From Prorocentrum cordatum (Eukaryota > Sar > Dinophyceae > Prorocentrales > Prorocentraceae), in NCBI GenBank assembly GCA_963575745.1, contig CAUYUJ010015304.1:278050-342049 (forward strand): a DNA stretch of 64,000 nt, read 5' to 3'. How positions within the stretch are numbered: the first letter of the stretch is position 1; every line of letters starts with the position of its first letter. The notes beneath the pieces were generated by a model that ran no database searches, was not told the DNA's origin, and saw nothing but the letters and a program-made list of their open reading frames with translations. The position numbers and the translations under genes are program-made. Below, one piece after another: positions 22,461 through 33,302 of this stretch.

Positions 22461-22717
22461 ACTGGCCGCGTCTGCCAGTGCAATTCTCAGGTCCGTAGCT
22501 GCAGTATTACTGTCAAAACACTTGGGGGAACCGAATTTGGATGGAAACCGAAAAATGTGTTTTTTCGATTCGTTTCAGCTCACGCTTGAGAAAGCTTCTT
22601 CCATGTGTTCCGAGCAGCACCGTGCGAGAAAAGAGCTCTACGAGGCTCCCGGCGGTAACCTGGTTGACGGTTTACCGACAGCTCGCAGTCCTGGCGCGCT
22701 GGGGGGGTAGTTGGAGA
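22461..22717 (+). repeat. Satellite-2 partial unit with hairpin module
   Basis: Begins at the satellite-2 word CGCGTCTGCCAGTGCAATTCTCAGGTCCGTAG and ends with a hairpin module (22633-22680: GAGCTCTACGAGG, CCGGCGGTAACC, GGTTGACGGTTTACCG) whose last arm is mutated (GACAG instead of CCGG). First copy of the satellite mosaic that fills the next 29 kb. Confidence 0.7.
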
Positions 22718-22718
22718 G

Positions 22719-22793
<75 letters not shown>
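22719..22793 (+). repeat. Uninterrupted A75 tract
   Basis: Seventy-five consecutive A residues. The corresponding position in sister copies has only A7 (CTAGTTGGC followed by AAAAAAATCTCGACGG near 24486), so this is an expansion of a short run in the satellite rather than a cDNA tail. Confidence 0.9.
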
Positions 22794-22794
<1 letters not shown>

Positions 22795-24063
22795 GACGGA
22801 AGTGTTGCATACTTTGGCTCGGTTTAAATTCGATTTCTCGAAAGTCAACAATTCGCTTGAGCTCTAGTATTTTGCTCCACCCACATTCGATCTTAATGCC
22901 GCTCGCCATCTTAATCTCAGCTCGATCGGGTACCTACTACTGGCAAAAAGCATGTGGGCGGGATCGGCTGTTCGAGTCATTTTGAAAAGTGCTGTCGGTT
23001 TTCTGAACTTAAATCGAGCTGTAGGACCACTACAAAGCTGGCATGCACACCTAATCGATCCAGAATCATCAGGCGCGTTCGTCTCCAGCATCTAGAGGTC
23101 TGAACTCTGTCTGCTACCAGAGCTAGGTCCGCACAACTATTTGTGCTCCACCGATTTTGAGATGATGATGAGTTTCTTCACTTAACTCGAGCTGCAGATG
23201 AGCTAGAGACCTCTTTGGCACAGCAATCGGAAGGAACTCATCAGGCGCGATAGTCTGAAGTATCTAGACGCCTGAATTCGGCCTGCTATCAGCGCAAAAG
23301 CCGAACAACTATTCGTACTCTGCTTTTTTTTAGATGGCATTGGTTTTCTTGACTCAACTCGAGCTGCAGATGAGCTACAGAGCTCTTCGGCACAGCAATC
23401 GAAGGGAAATGGTCCGGCGCGCTAGTTCAAATATTCTAGACGACTGAAATCAGTCTGCTATCAGCGCTCGGGCTGCAAAACTATTTGTACTCTGCTAATT
23501 CCTTGGAGATGGTGATGGTTTACTTGACTTGACTGGCGCTGCAGATGCGCTACAGAGCTGCTCAGCACAGCAATCGGAAGGGAATCATCAGGGGCGCTAG
23601 TTGAAAGTATCTAGACGCCTGATCTCGGTCTGCTATCAGCGCTGGGGCCGAAAAAACTATTCGTGCTCTGTGAATTATTTGGAGATGGCATTGGTTTTCA
23701 TGACTTAACTCATAAGTTATAGAGCTGCTCGTCGCAGCAATCGAACGGAAATAATCAGACGCGCTAGTTTAAAGTATCTAGACGCCTGAACTCGGTCTGC
23801 TATCAGCGCTGGGACCGAAAAACTATTCGTACTTTGCTTTTCTTTTTTAGAGATGGTGATGGCTTTTTTTACGCTCTTCGGCACAGCCATCGGAAGGAAA
23901 TCAACAGGCGCGCCAGTTTACAGTGCCCAGCCTGGGTCTGGCATGTCAATTATTTGTTCCAGAGATGCTTTTCCCTCACTCCTTCTTCTTCTCCACGCCC
24001 TCCTTCATGAGACCGCGCCCTCGCGCGCGCAATGCGAGATTGCCGCGCCCACATTGCACGAGG
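22794..24063 (+). repeat. Satellite-1 array, plus orientation, block 1
   Basis: Starts with a junction sequence (TTCGATCTTAATGCCGCTCG, GGTACCTACTACTGGCAAAAAGC), then tandem units of about 175 bp. The diagnostic word TCTGCTATCAGCGCT recurs near 23457, 23629 and 23800; other constant words are GAGCTACAGAGCTG and GTATCTAGACGCCTGA. Ends with a CTCC-rich stretch and GCGCAATGCGAGATTGCCGC before a hairpin module. No coding capacity. Confidence 0.85.
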
Positions 24064-24470
24064 AAGCTCTACGAGTTCCCGGCGGTAACCAAGGTTGACG
24101 GTCTACCGCCGGCTCCCAGTTGGCCAACCCGGCCCGGGCGGACAATGTGATCACCTGGGGTCGGGTTTTCGAACATTGCGTGTTATTTTGAAAGTCGCTT
24201 TGAGAACTCAAATTCTTATTCTCTGCAGTCGATCATGGCGAGTTTGGTGGTGCAATTATCAGGGCTCTAGCTCTATGATTCCGATCAAAAGACTAGGAGG
24301 AACCGACGTTCTGTAAAGCCCGGAGAAAAAAACATTTCTTCAGTTTCCAAGCTCATATTCACAAACTTGCTTCTCCTGCTATCTGGGAAATGATTCGGTC
24401 TCTGCAGAGCTCTACGAGGGTCCCGGCGGTAACCTGGTTGACGGTTTACCGCCGGCTTCCATTCCACAGC
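24064..24470 (+). repeat. Two hairpin modules around a satellite-2 fragment
   Basis: Intact modules at 24064-24120 (one arm carries a substitution, GTCTACC) and 24407-24470, both in the orientation GAGCTCTACGAG..GGTTGACGG. Between them is a diverged satellite-2 fragment. Confidence 0.7.
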
Positions 24471-26820
24471 GCTGGAGGGCTAGTTGGCAAAAAAATCTCG
24501 ACGGACCTTCTGGTGACTTTTGCTCGGTTGAAAATTATGCTCTCGAATTTCAAAAATTCGTTAGACCTCTAATATTTCTTCTCGTGAGATTCGATCTTAT
24601 TCCCGCTCGCCGTCTTAATCTCCGCTCGATCGGGTACATACTACTGCCAAAAAGCACTCCGGCGGGATCGGCTGTTTCGAGTCATCTTGACAGATGCTGT
24701 CGGTTTTCTGTACTTAACTCAAGCTGTAGGATAGCTACAGAGCTGGTACGCACACCTAATCGATTCAGAAGGATCAGACGCGTTCGTCTGAAGCATCTAG
24801 AGGTCTGAACTCGGTCTGCTACTCGAGCTAGGTCCGCGAAACTATTCGTACTCTACTATTTGTTGTTTGAAATGATGATGAGCTTCTTGACTTAACTCGA
24901 GCCTCAGATGAGCTAAAGGGATCTTCGGCACAGCAATCGGAAGGCAATGATCAGGCGCGCTAGTCTAAAGTATCTAGACGCCCGAACTCGGTCTGCTATC
25001 AGCACTGGAGCCGAAAAACTATTCGTACTCTCCGATTTTTCTGGAGCTGGTGATGGTTTGCTTGACTTAACTCGAGCTGCAGATGAGCTACAGAGCTGTT
25101 CGGCTCAGCAATCGGAAGGGAATCATCAGGCGCGATAGGTCTAAGTATCTAGACGCCTGAACTCGTTATGCTATCAGCGATGGGGCTGAAGAGCTATCCG
25201 TACTCTGTTATTAACTCGAGCTGCAGATGAGCTACAGAGCTGGTCGGCACAGCAATCGGAAGGCAATCAGCAGGCGCGCTACTCGACACCTGGACTCGGT
25301 CTGCTATCAGCGCTGAAGCCGAAAAACTATTCGTACTCTGGTTTTTTTTGAGGTGGTGATGATTTTCTGGACCTTGAACGAGCTGCAGATGAGCTACAGA
25401 TCTGTTCGGCACAGCAAACGGAGCAAATTATCTTCAGGCGCACTAGTTTGAAGTAACTCGTAGAGCTTCCCTTAGCTAGTTGTTGGAAGCGTAAGAGAAA
25501 GTCCACAGCGCTGGGGGGCTAGTTCGCTCGAAAAATCTCGACGGACCTTTTGGTGACTTTTGCTCGGTTGAAAATTATGTTCTCGAAATTCAGCAAATCG
25601 CTAGAACTCTAATATTGTTTCCAATGATATTCGATTGTATTCCCGCTCGCCGTCTTAATCTCAGGTCGATCGGGTACCTACTACTGCCAAAAAGCACTCC
25701 GACGGGATCGGCTGTCTCGAATCATCTTGACAGGTGCTGTCGGTTTTCTGCACTTTACCCGAGCTGTAGGAGCGCTACAGAGCTGGTATGCACACCTAAT
25801 CGATCTAGAACCGTCAGGCGTGTTCGTCTGGAGTATCCAGATGTCTGAACTCGGTCTGCTATCAGCGCTAGGTCCACGAAACTATTCGTACTCTATGATC
25901 TTTTTGGAGATAATGCTAAGCGTCTTGACTTAACTCGAGCTGCAGATGAGCTACAGAGCTCTTTGGCACAGAAATCGGAAGGGAATCATCAGGGGCGTCA
26001 GTTGAAAGTATCTAGACGCCTGATCTCGGTCTGCTATCAGCGCTGGGGCCGAAAAACTATTCGTACTCTGCTAATGTTCTGAAGATGGTAACGGTTTTAT
26101 TGCCTTATCTCGAGCTGCAGATGAGCTACAGAGCTGTTCGGCAAACAATCGGGAGGAAAGCATAAGACGCGCTAGGTTAAAGTATCTAGGCGCCTGAACT
26201 CTGTCTGCTATCAGTGCTGGGGTCGAAACGCTATTTGTACTATGCTAATTTTCTGAGATGGTGATGGTTTTCTTGACTTACCTCGAGCTGCAGATGAGCT
26301 ACAGAGCTGTTCGGCACAGCAATCGGAAGGCAATCCGCAGGCGCGCTACTAGACACCTGGACTCGGTCTGATATCAGCGCTGAAGCCGAAAAACTATTCG
26401 TGCGCTGCTATTTTTTGGAGATGGTGATGATTGTCTGGACTTTCATCGAGCTGCAGATGAGCTACAGAGCTGTTCGGCACAGCAATCGGAAAAAATAAAC
26501 TCAGGCGCACTAGTTTAAAGTATCTAGACGCCTGAACTCTGTCTGCTATCAGCGCTGGGACCCAAGAATTATTCGTACTCTGCTAATTTTTTCGAGATGG
26601 CAATGGTTTGCTTCACGCTGTTCGGCGCAGCAATCGGAAGGAAATCAACAGGTGCGCCAGCTCAAAGTGTCCAGACGCCTGAACTCGTTCTGGTATGACT
26701 CTAATTGTTTATCCAGAGATGCTTTCCTCTCACTCCTTCTCCTCCTCCACGTCCTCCCCCATGAGACCGCGCCAACTCGCGCGCGCAATGCGAGATTGCC
26801 GCGCTCGCATTGCACGAGGA
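24471..26820 (+). repeat. Satellite-1 arrays, plus orientation, blocks 2 and 3
   Basis: Two composite units, each beginning with TTGCTCGGTTGAAAATTATG, then TTCCCGCTCGCCGTCTTAATC, then a variable number of 175-bp satellite-1 units. Block 2 ends near 25460; block 3 ends in the CTCCTTCTCCTCCTCCACG and GCGCAATGCGAGATTGCC terminal words before a hairpin module. Confidence 0.85.
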
Positions 26821-27034
26821 AGCTCTACGAGTTCCCGGCGGCAACCAAGGTTCACGGTTTACCGCGGGCCCCCAGTTCCACAGCACTGGAGGGCTAGTTG
26901 GCTCGAAAAATCTCGACGGACCTTTTCGTGACTTTTGCTCGGCTGAGGTTGAAAATTATGTTCTCGAAATTCAACAACTGGGAGCCGGCGGTAAACCGTC
27001 AACCTCGGTTACCGCCAGGAACTCGTAGAGCTTC
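26821..27034. repeat. Inversion point: two facing hairpin modules
   Basis: A plus-oriented module (26821-26876) and a minus-oriented module (26979-27034) face each other across a 100-bp spacer. Satellite-1 runs outward in opposite orientations on either side, giving a large inverted repeat of which this is the centre. Confidence 0.8.
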
Positions 27035-28470
27035 CACGTGCAATGCGGGCGCGGCAATCTCGCATTGCGCGCGCGGGGGCGCGGTCTCATGGAGGAGGAC
27101 GTGGAGGAGTAGAAAGGGCGAGGGAAAAGCATCTCTGGAAAAAATGGACATACCAGGCAGAGTTCAGGCGTCTGGACACTTTCAGCTAGCGCGCCTGTTG
27201 ATTCCTTCCGATTGCTGCGCCGAGCAGCTTACGGAAAACCATTACCGTCTCTGGAAGAATTAGCAGAATACAAATTGTTTGTCGGCCCCAGCGCTGATAA
27301 CAGAACGAGTTCAGGCGTCTAGATACTTTTACCGAGCGCCCCTCATGATTCCCTTCCGATTTCTGTGCCAAACAGCTCTGTAGCTAATCTGCAGAGCGAG
27401 TGAAGCCAAGAAAATCATTATCATCTGCCGAAAAATTAGCATAGTGCGACTAGGCCGTTCACCCCAAGCGCTGATAGCAGACCGAGTTCAGGCGTCTAGA
27501 TACTTCATACTATCGCGCCTGATGATTTCCGTCCCATTGCTGTGCCGAACAGCTCTGTAGCTCATCTGCAGCTCGAGTTAAGTCAAGAAAAGTATCACCA
27601 TCTTGAACAAAATAGCAGAATACGAATAGTGTTCCAGCCCCAGCGCTGGTAACAGACTGATTTCAGGCGTCTAGATACTTTAACTAGCGCGCCAGATGAT
27701 TTCCTTCCGATTTCTGTTCAACAGCTCTGTAGCTCTGCAGCTCGACGTATGTCAAAAAAAAAACAGCACCATCTGCAAGAAATTAGCAGAGTATGAATAG
27801 GTGTTCAGGCCCAACGCTGATAGCAGACTGATTTCAGGCGTCTAGATACTTGTAACTAGCGCGCCTGATGATTTCCGGCTGATTGCTGGGCTGAATTGCT
27901 CTGTAGCTCTTCTGCAGCCGGAGTTAATTCAAGAAAACTATCACCAACTCGAAGAAAGGCCGAGTACGAATAGTTTTGCGACTCCAGCGCTGATAACAGA
28001 CCGATTCCGGGTGTCTAGATACGTCAGACTATTGCGCCTGGTGGTTTTTTTGACTGCTATACCAAAGAGCTCTGTAGCTGGTCTGCAGCTCGATTGAATT
28101 CCAGAAAATCATCATCATTTCCAGAAAATGTACGAATAATTTCGCGAATGTAGCTCGAGTAGCAGACCGAGTTCAGAGCTCTGGATGCTTGAGACGAACG
28201 CGCCTGATGATTCTACATCGATTAGGTGTGCATACCTGCTCTGTAGCTATTCTACAGCTCGAGTTAAGTACAGAAAACCGACAGCACCTGTCACAATGAC
28301 CCAAAACAGCCGATCCCGCCGGAGTGCTTTTTGGCAGTAGTAGGTACCCGATCGACGTGAGATTAAGACGGCGAGCGGGAATAAGATCGAAGATGGGGGA
28401 AAGAACACTAGAGCTAAAACGACTTGTTGAATTATGGAGGAGGAAGCGGAAAAACAAATTTGAAAAAAAA
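27035..28470 (-). repeat. Satellite-1 array, minus orientation
   Basis: Reverse complement of the 22.8-26.8 kb arrays, in the expected reversed order: terminal GCATTGCGCGCGCG word first, then about seven units with GAGTTCAGGCGTCTAGATACTT, then the GATTAAGACGGCGAGCGGGAATAAGATCGA junction. Confidence 0.85.
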
Positions 28471-28502
28471 TGGGAGCCGGCGGTAAACCGTCAACCTTGG
28501 TT
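28471..28502 (-). repeat. Left half of a hairpin module occupied by LINE-A and LINE-B
   Basis: GCCGGCGGTAAACCG followed by TCAACCTTGGTT (28491-28502), then LINE sequence. The other half of the same module is at 34845-34882. TCAACCTTGGTT occurs three times: here, at 29046-29057 and at 34845-34856. Confidence 0.85.
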
Positions 28503-29045
28503 TTTGAGTATGAGTCAGGGCGCGGACAGCTGTGACAGCTGAGCCCTAAGACTCCCAAAAGGAGCACAGGGTAGCTAGAGAAGGCATCTCTTATCATCAC
28601 ACTGCTCAGCCACTGAGGCATAGGCATCGGAAAAGGATGCAGGAACAAGGAAAAGGATGCAGCACGACATGTGAAATTGCAAAGGTGTAGGAACAGGTTA
28701 GAGATGAAAGATGCTACCCAAAACGTGCACCACGGACATACAGAGCCGTTGCGCTGCAAACATCACACAGAACATGACAGAAGCAGAGGCATCAAGCGAG
28801 AAAGCTTCCTCCGCCACCAACAGCCACGCCCCGTGCACACACAAATCTAAACACCATTCTGCAGCACATCCCTCCACAGAGCGACCTCCGTCGAAGAATC
28901 CACGGAGGCCGTCTAGTTTTGTTTTGCTCGCATGTTCAATAAGAAAAGTATGGAATACAACGTAACAATTTCTGGTTCTGGTCAACCATGTCAGCCTATG
29001 TGCAATCACTAAATCAATCAATCAATTGGGCATCCCGCCTTGGCC
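28503..29045 (-). mobile_element. 5'-truncated LINE-A
   Basis: A 543-bp insertion whose 3' end (lower coordinate) abuts TCAACCTTGGTT and whose 5' end abuts a second copy of it. The minus-strand frame 28698-29021 holds the last part of a LINE protein, starting just upstream of RGFFDGGRSVEG, the RNase H Asp motif. Its 3' untranslated sequence differs from that of LINE-B, so it is a separate family using the same site. Confidence 0.7.
28698..29021 (-). pseudogene. LINE-A RNase H C-terminal fragment
   Basis: About 107 codons. RGFFDGGRSVEG matches the first strand of RNase H (catalytic Asp plus Gly turn), followed by a Ser/Ala/Cys-rich segment where the Glu-bearing helix should be. It corresponds to the last quarter of the LINE-B and LINE-C proteins, where this strand also lies at the C-terminus. 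The rest of the element was lost by 5' truncation. Confidence 0.55.
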
Positions 29046-29132
29046 TCAACCTTGGTTTTTTTTGCGGTTTGCGGTCCGCCACTAGAATCCGAATCCGAAT
29101 CGGCGGAGCAGTGCAACTGAGCCCCCACCATC

Positions 29133-32100
29133 TTAGGTAGGTCGCAGCAGAGCGCACGCCACCTTAGCAGCAGCTCTCGTCAGGGCAGCGCAGGCAGCTA
29201 GTTCACAGCAGGTTACCGCGCTACCTGGAGGCAAGCTCATCGCCTCCTCGGCCACATCGTGCCAATGGAAGCTGTGCGAGCTGGTGCAGGAGGAAGAGGA
29301 GGAGGAGGAGGAGGAGGAGATGGGAAAATCAACCTGCACGCTGGAACCCCTACCTACAACGCCAATCTGAAGCCACCACCCACCTCCACATCCTTCATTA
29401 CTGACACCCCCATCGAATGCACCACGGAGAGCAGTCTTACGAGTACTGAGGAACTGATCATATGCAAACCAGCGAGTAATAGTTTGGCCACCTCTGGCCT
29501 CCCACGACAATCTATCCGCACGTTCATTACCCTCACGAAAGAAATGCTTATACAGATTCTGTCCCGATGCAGGTGAGGTCAGTCCCCATCCAGACAGCAT
29601 CGATACCGTATTTTGTAGTGTTCCCACCAGTCGTACATACTGCTTGCTGCGAATCTGCCACTCACCACACATCCAGTTAACAACCGTCTTACTATCTCCC
29701 AAGATCTCCATCCCAAGACGCTCAATATTCTCACACCTCCACTCCGTTTCATTCTCATAATTAGCGGCAATACGTTCGCTAAGCCTCTCACTCATCTCTC
29801 TCTCCTCCTCCTCCTCCGCCTTCACGTGCCTCACACAAGGTGGCCTGCGTAAAACAAACAAGTCGAACAAGTGTTGCATGCCGATCACAGTCAGCAAATG
29901 TTTGCAATATTTCTCTCGGGACCCAGCGGAGCTGTCGAACGAGAGGTACCACTCACAACCAAAGAGATCGCGCAAACACCAGTCCCACACAGTATGTCCA
30001 CGGGCAGGCGCGCCCATGCTCATGCGTGCGAGATGCTTCCTATCTTTTGCAGGCAACGCTAGAATACATGTGTCCCGATGTTCCGTCCACTTCCCTCTTC
30101 CATGTAGCATGGCCGGCCTAGATATCATCCATTCACGTGACATGTCCGACTCCTCAGGTATGGCAGGCTGATCATCCGTTGTCCGCCGACGACCGCCACT
30201 CGACATCTGTGAGATCTGAGATACATGAGATGCATGAGAGGCCGCCGACACCGCCATCGCCCGAGTTTTCCTCTGACGCCGATGTGGTACCGTCTCCCCC
30301 TCCTCCTCCACTATGTGTGTTGTGTATCTCCTCACACGAATACTTGCAGCAACTGAGACATCCTTGGCCCAATCCCAACAACGAAATATCCATATCTGCA
30401 CCGCACTTCGGAATCCAAGCTCAACAAAACTCTGCCGTCCAACTTTGTATCGCCTACGTTGAAACTCAGACCAGCCTTCAGTGCTCCGCTTGCGTAGACC
30501 TGACATTAACGCCAGGCATCTACCTTCAAAAGAGTGAACAGCAGCAATGGTGGAATAGTCGGGCGTTCTGCCCTCACAGTTGAATAATAATGCAGCAATC
30601 ACTTTAGCTTGATAACGAGTAAATCTCTCAGCCAAATCAATACCAGAGCAGCGATAATAAGCGATTTCCCCAAAGAACATCTTCTGGGCTTTCTGGAGCA
30701 TGGCCTCTGAATCCGAGTGGTCCTTCCAGGTCTCCTCCAGAGTGGCACCCAGGATCTCAAACGACTGAACACGCGGCAGGACCACTTCTCGGGCCCCAAG
30801 AGCAGCGTCACAAGACGGCACCAGCACACGGATATCCTGCTCGGGGGACGGCGGGATGCCAGGCGGCGCACCAAAGTAAATATACATCAAGGATTTCGGC
30901 TTCCAGGTCATTCCTGCATTCATCAGCGGGATACTCATGTCACGCACCAGCAACTCGAGGTCAGTGCGGGTCTTCGCATACAACAGAAGATTATATGCCC
31001 AGGAATTGTGGGTCGTACGCTCACCGTTGAACATGCGCTCAAAATTTTCCAATGTGATACCGTACTGCGTATCCTGCCTCCACCTGTCAACCACATCTCT
31101 CCAGAGTACAATAGAAACTGCTAGAAAAATCATCGGCCCCTCCACTCCTCCCGTTCGAATAGCTTTGTCCCAATAGACCGCTGAAGATGCCTCGATGCCC
31201 TCGAAGCTGGCCACGCACTGATTATCCATCATGGGTTCAATCAACGCCACAATGGCTGGTATGTCAAGAGCACGAAGACAGCGCATGGCGAGGCACGGAG
31301 TGACACTATCGAATGCTGGTAAAATACCGAGGTTGGCAAGCCACAAACTGTCTCCTTTGCCCCAGACAGCGGAGTGCTGGCTGAGCCTCTTGGCAACGCT
31401 GGTGATTCCCGATGTTTTTCGTCCCGATCTGAATCCGTACAGGCATACATAGTGTCGGTGCTCCTCAATCCTCTTCTCAATCATCATCACAATACATGTC
31501 ATGTACCATTTCATAAGACACGACTGTAGACATAGTACACGTGTATATGTCAAATGTTGTATGTCCATTTCTTTAGGCATGAGCGTGGCAGCTAGTTGAC
31601 GCCAACTGTCGGGGCAACATAACCTGCGGGAATACACACCTTGGAATCTCACCAGAACACGTCGAACAGATGCCCACGAGAGCTGTTTCAACATCGTGAC
31701 AGTCACGTTGTCGGGACCTGGGGCCTTTCCCGTGGACAGCATCGCCCTCGCCCGCAGCAGGAGCGACATCGAGAACACCTCTGGGGATCCGCTTCCCGAA
31801 CATAGACCACGCAGCGACTGTAGCTCACCAAGGGTCACCTCCCTGGCCTCGGGGTCCTCCACCTTAGACTTCATGTGCCCCAATATCTCGTCCCCCCACT
31901 CCTCGCGGTTCTGGGACTCCATCCCGTTGGCAAGGATCAACGTATCCGTCTTGGCCCTCCTCCTCCTCCTCGTGTTCATTTCCGTCCTCCACCTCTGTAC
32001 TCTTGCCTCCAGCCTCCTCCTTTCTCTCCTCTTTATTTTTGAGCACCGTTTGGCCTCCTCTCTATCCCCACGACGAAGTGCTTCGCGTTTACTTTCCTGG

Positions 32101-33272
32101 GCGGCCCAGTGGATCTCGGATTTCGTTGGCACATTATTCCTGGGATTGGTATCTTTCTGGGGGGTCTCCTCGGCGGCCTTTATGAGGTCAGGTCCCAGCA
32201 TATCCAACATCTCCTGGCGATCCTCTGGGTCAGCATTTTCCTGGCACAATGCACGGTAACGACTGCCCCGATCGTCCCTGTTCTTCGCAAACTCAAGCTG
32301 CGACACCGGTTGCAAGTAGATGAATTTGCGAGCAGGCTGGGTCCGTCTCTTCGCAGACGGTGCACAAGACAAGCGAACAACTATGCAAGCGTGGTCAGAC
32401 AGCGCACGCTCGTATCTGCTGCATGGGTGCTCCGTCCAGGCGTGGCCCACTTCCGCAGGCAGCATCCAGCCTACAGTGATCTCCTGCCTGTGTAAACGAC
32501 GGCTGACACCAACATAGTCGAGTACCTTCTCCACCCCCGTACTTGATTTGAAAGTAACCCCCCTCTGCCCAAATGTGTGCTCCATCCTTATGCCCCAGAG
32601 CCCGCAGAAGTCCAGTAGGGCCCTCCTCATAGATTGCAGCCTAGACGCCCGTCGAGTTTCGAAGCCCGAGACAACCCTATGAGGTCTTGTTTTACGTGCA
32701 CCACGTTTTGTTTGAGTCATATACGGGTTGCCGTCATCCGATCCTTCCTCCATCCCAGTATCAATCTCCGTAGAATCCCCAGCAATCCCAGACGCCTCCA
32801 GAAGCCCTGATCCAGTAACTCTAAAGCCGTTGACCTCCGAATCTGGCTCGAGTTCGACGTTAGCATCTGTCAAGAAGACCAGGTCCTGCGGCTGCTTCGG
32901 GAACTTAGACCTATGTGTGCGAAGCACTTGGGATATATCAAACAATATCTGCTCATACACAGCATGTTCATGCTGTTCTTCCGTAAGGGTACGAATACTC
33001 TCATGCGGCATATATGCAACAATAACAGTAACACTAGAATAACTACAAATCACAAAACCTTTGCCACGATATGTGGCCCTGAGCGAGTCTCTCCAAGACT
33101 TAGACATGATCACCGCAGCCTTCCGACAAGTACTCCGAAAAATTGTGTAACCTCGCATGCTGAGATCACGAACTGAAAGGAACTGACACTCGCACAACCC
33201 CGCGAGTCCCACATCTAAGCGACGTAGTGAATTAATTATGTCATGGCCGTTCTCTGCACCTGCCCGACGCAC
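29133..33272 (-). CDS. LINE-B pol: APE endonuclease, reverse transcriptase, permuted RNase H
   Basis: An uninterrupted 1379-codon frame. Residues about 1-305: APE-type endonuclease, with ASWSVRR just upstream of the first Met, TDANVELE, and LSDHACIV near the end. Residues about 510-800: reverse transcriptase, with GKAPGPDNVTV, a motif A region reading LANLGILPAFDSV where the catalytic Asp is replaced by Gly, RTGGVEGPMIF (motif B), and WAYNLLLYAK where F/YxDD is expected. Residues about 1190-1379: RNase H motifs in the order GDSKTVV, HFFREGNERAD, GAFDGG, CCELAACAA, which is a circular permutation of the usual order. A poly-Ser run comes from a CTCCTC microsatellite. The frame is intact but the polymerase looks dead. 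It makes the cDNA copy at the nicked target in active relatives. Confidence 0.85.
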   Translation of the reverse strand: MRRAGAENGHDIINSLRRLDVGLAGLCECQFLSVRDLSMRGYTIFRSTCRKAAVIMSKSWRDSLRATYRGKGFVICSYSSVTVIVAYMPHESIRTLTEEQHEHAVYEQILFDISQVLRTHRSKFPKQPQDLVFLTDANVELEPDSEVNGFRVTGSGLLEASGIAGDSTEIDTGMEEGSDDGNPYMTQTKRGARKTRPHRVVSGFETRRASRLQSMRRALLDFCGLWGIRMEHTFGQRGVTFKSSTGVEKVLDYVGVSRRLHRQEITVGWMLPAEVGHAWTEHPCSRYERALSDHACIVVRLSCAPSAKRRTQPARKFIYLQPVSQLEFAKNRDDRGSRYRALCQENADPEDRQEMLDMLGPDLIKAAEETPQKDTNPRNNVPTKSEIHWAAQESKREALRRGDREEAKRCSKIKRRERRRLEARVQRWRTEMNTRRRRRAKTDTLILANGMESQNREEWGDEILGHMKSKVEDPEAREVTLGELQSLRGLCSGSGSPEVFSMSLLLRARAMLSTGKAPGPDNVTVTMLKQLSWASVRRVLVRFQGVYSRRLCCPDSWRQLAATLMPKEMDIQHLTYTRVLCLQSCLMKWYMTCIVMMIEKRIEEHRHYVCLYGFRSGRKTSGITSVAKRLSQHSAVWGKGDSLWLANLGILPAFDSVTPCLAMRCLRALDIPAIVALIEPMMDNQCVASFEGIEASSAVYWDKAIRTGGVEGPMIFLAVSIVLWRDVVDRWRQDTQYGITLENFERMFNGERTTHNSWAYNLLLYAKTRTDLELLVRDMSIPLMNAGMTWKPKSLMYIYFGAPPGIPPSPEQDIRVLVPSCDAALGAREVVLPRVQSFEILGATLEETWKDHSDSEAMLQKAQKMFFGEIAYYRCSGIDLAERFTRYQAKVIAALLFNCEGRTPDYSTIAAVHSFEGRCLALMSGLRKRSTEGWSEFQRRRYKVGRQSFVELGFRSAVQIWIFRCWDWAKDVSVAASIRVRRYTTHIVEEEGETVPHRRQRKTRAMAVSAASHASHVSQISQMSSGGRRRTTDDQPAIPEESDMSREWMISRPAMLHGRGKWTEHRDTCILALPAKDRKHLARMSMGAPARGHTVWDWCLRDLFGCEWYLSFDSSAGSREKYCKHLLTVIGMQHLFDLFVLRRPPCVRHVKAEEEEEREMSERLSERIAANYENETEWRCENIERLGMEILGDSKTVVNWMCGEWQIRSKQYVRLVGTLQNTVSMLSGWGLTSPASGQNLYKHFFREGNERADRLSWEARGGQTITRWFAYDQFLSTRKTALRGAFDGGVSNEGCGGGWWLQIGVVGRGSSVQVDFPISSSSSSSSSSCTSSHSFHWHDVAEEAMSLPPGSAVTCCELAACAALTRAAAKVACALLRPT

Positions 33273-33302
33273 ACTCCATGACGCAATGGTGTCGTGGCAC
33301 CT

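Noticed and set aside
22430-22500. Signal-peptide-like start MKRLTVILVLTLAASASA
   Set aside because: From about 22461 the sequence is satellite-2, present many times without this context, so the hydrophobic stretch is a chance fusion of unique and repeat DNA.
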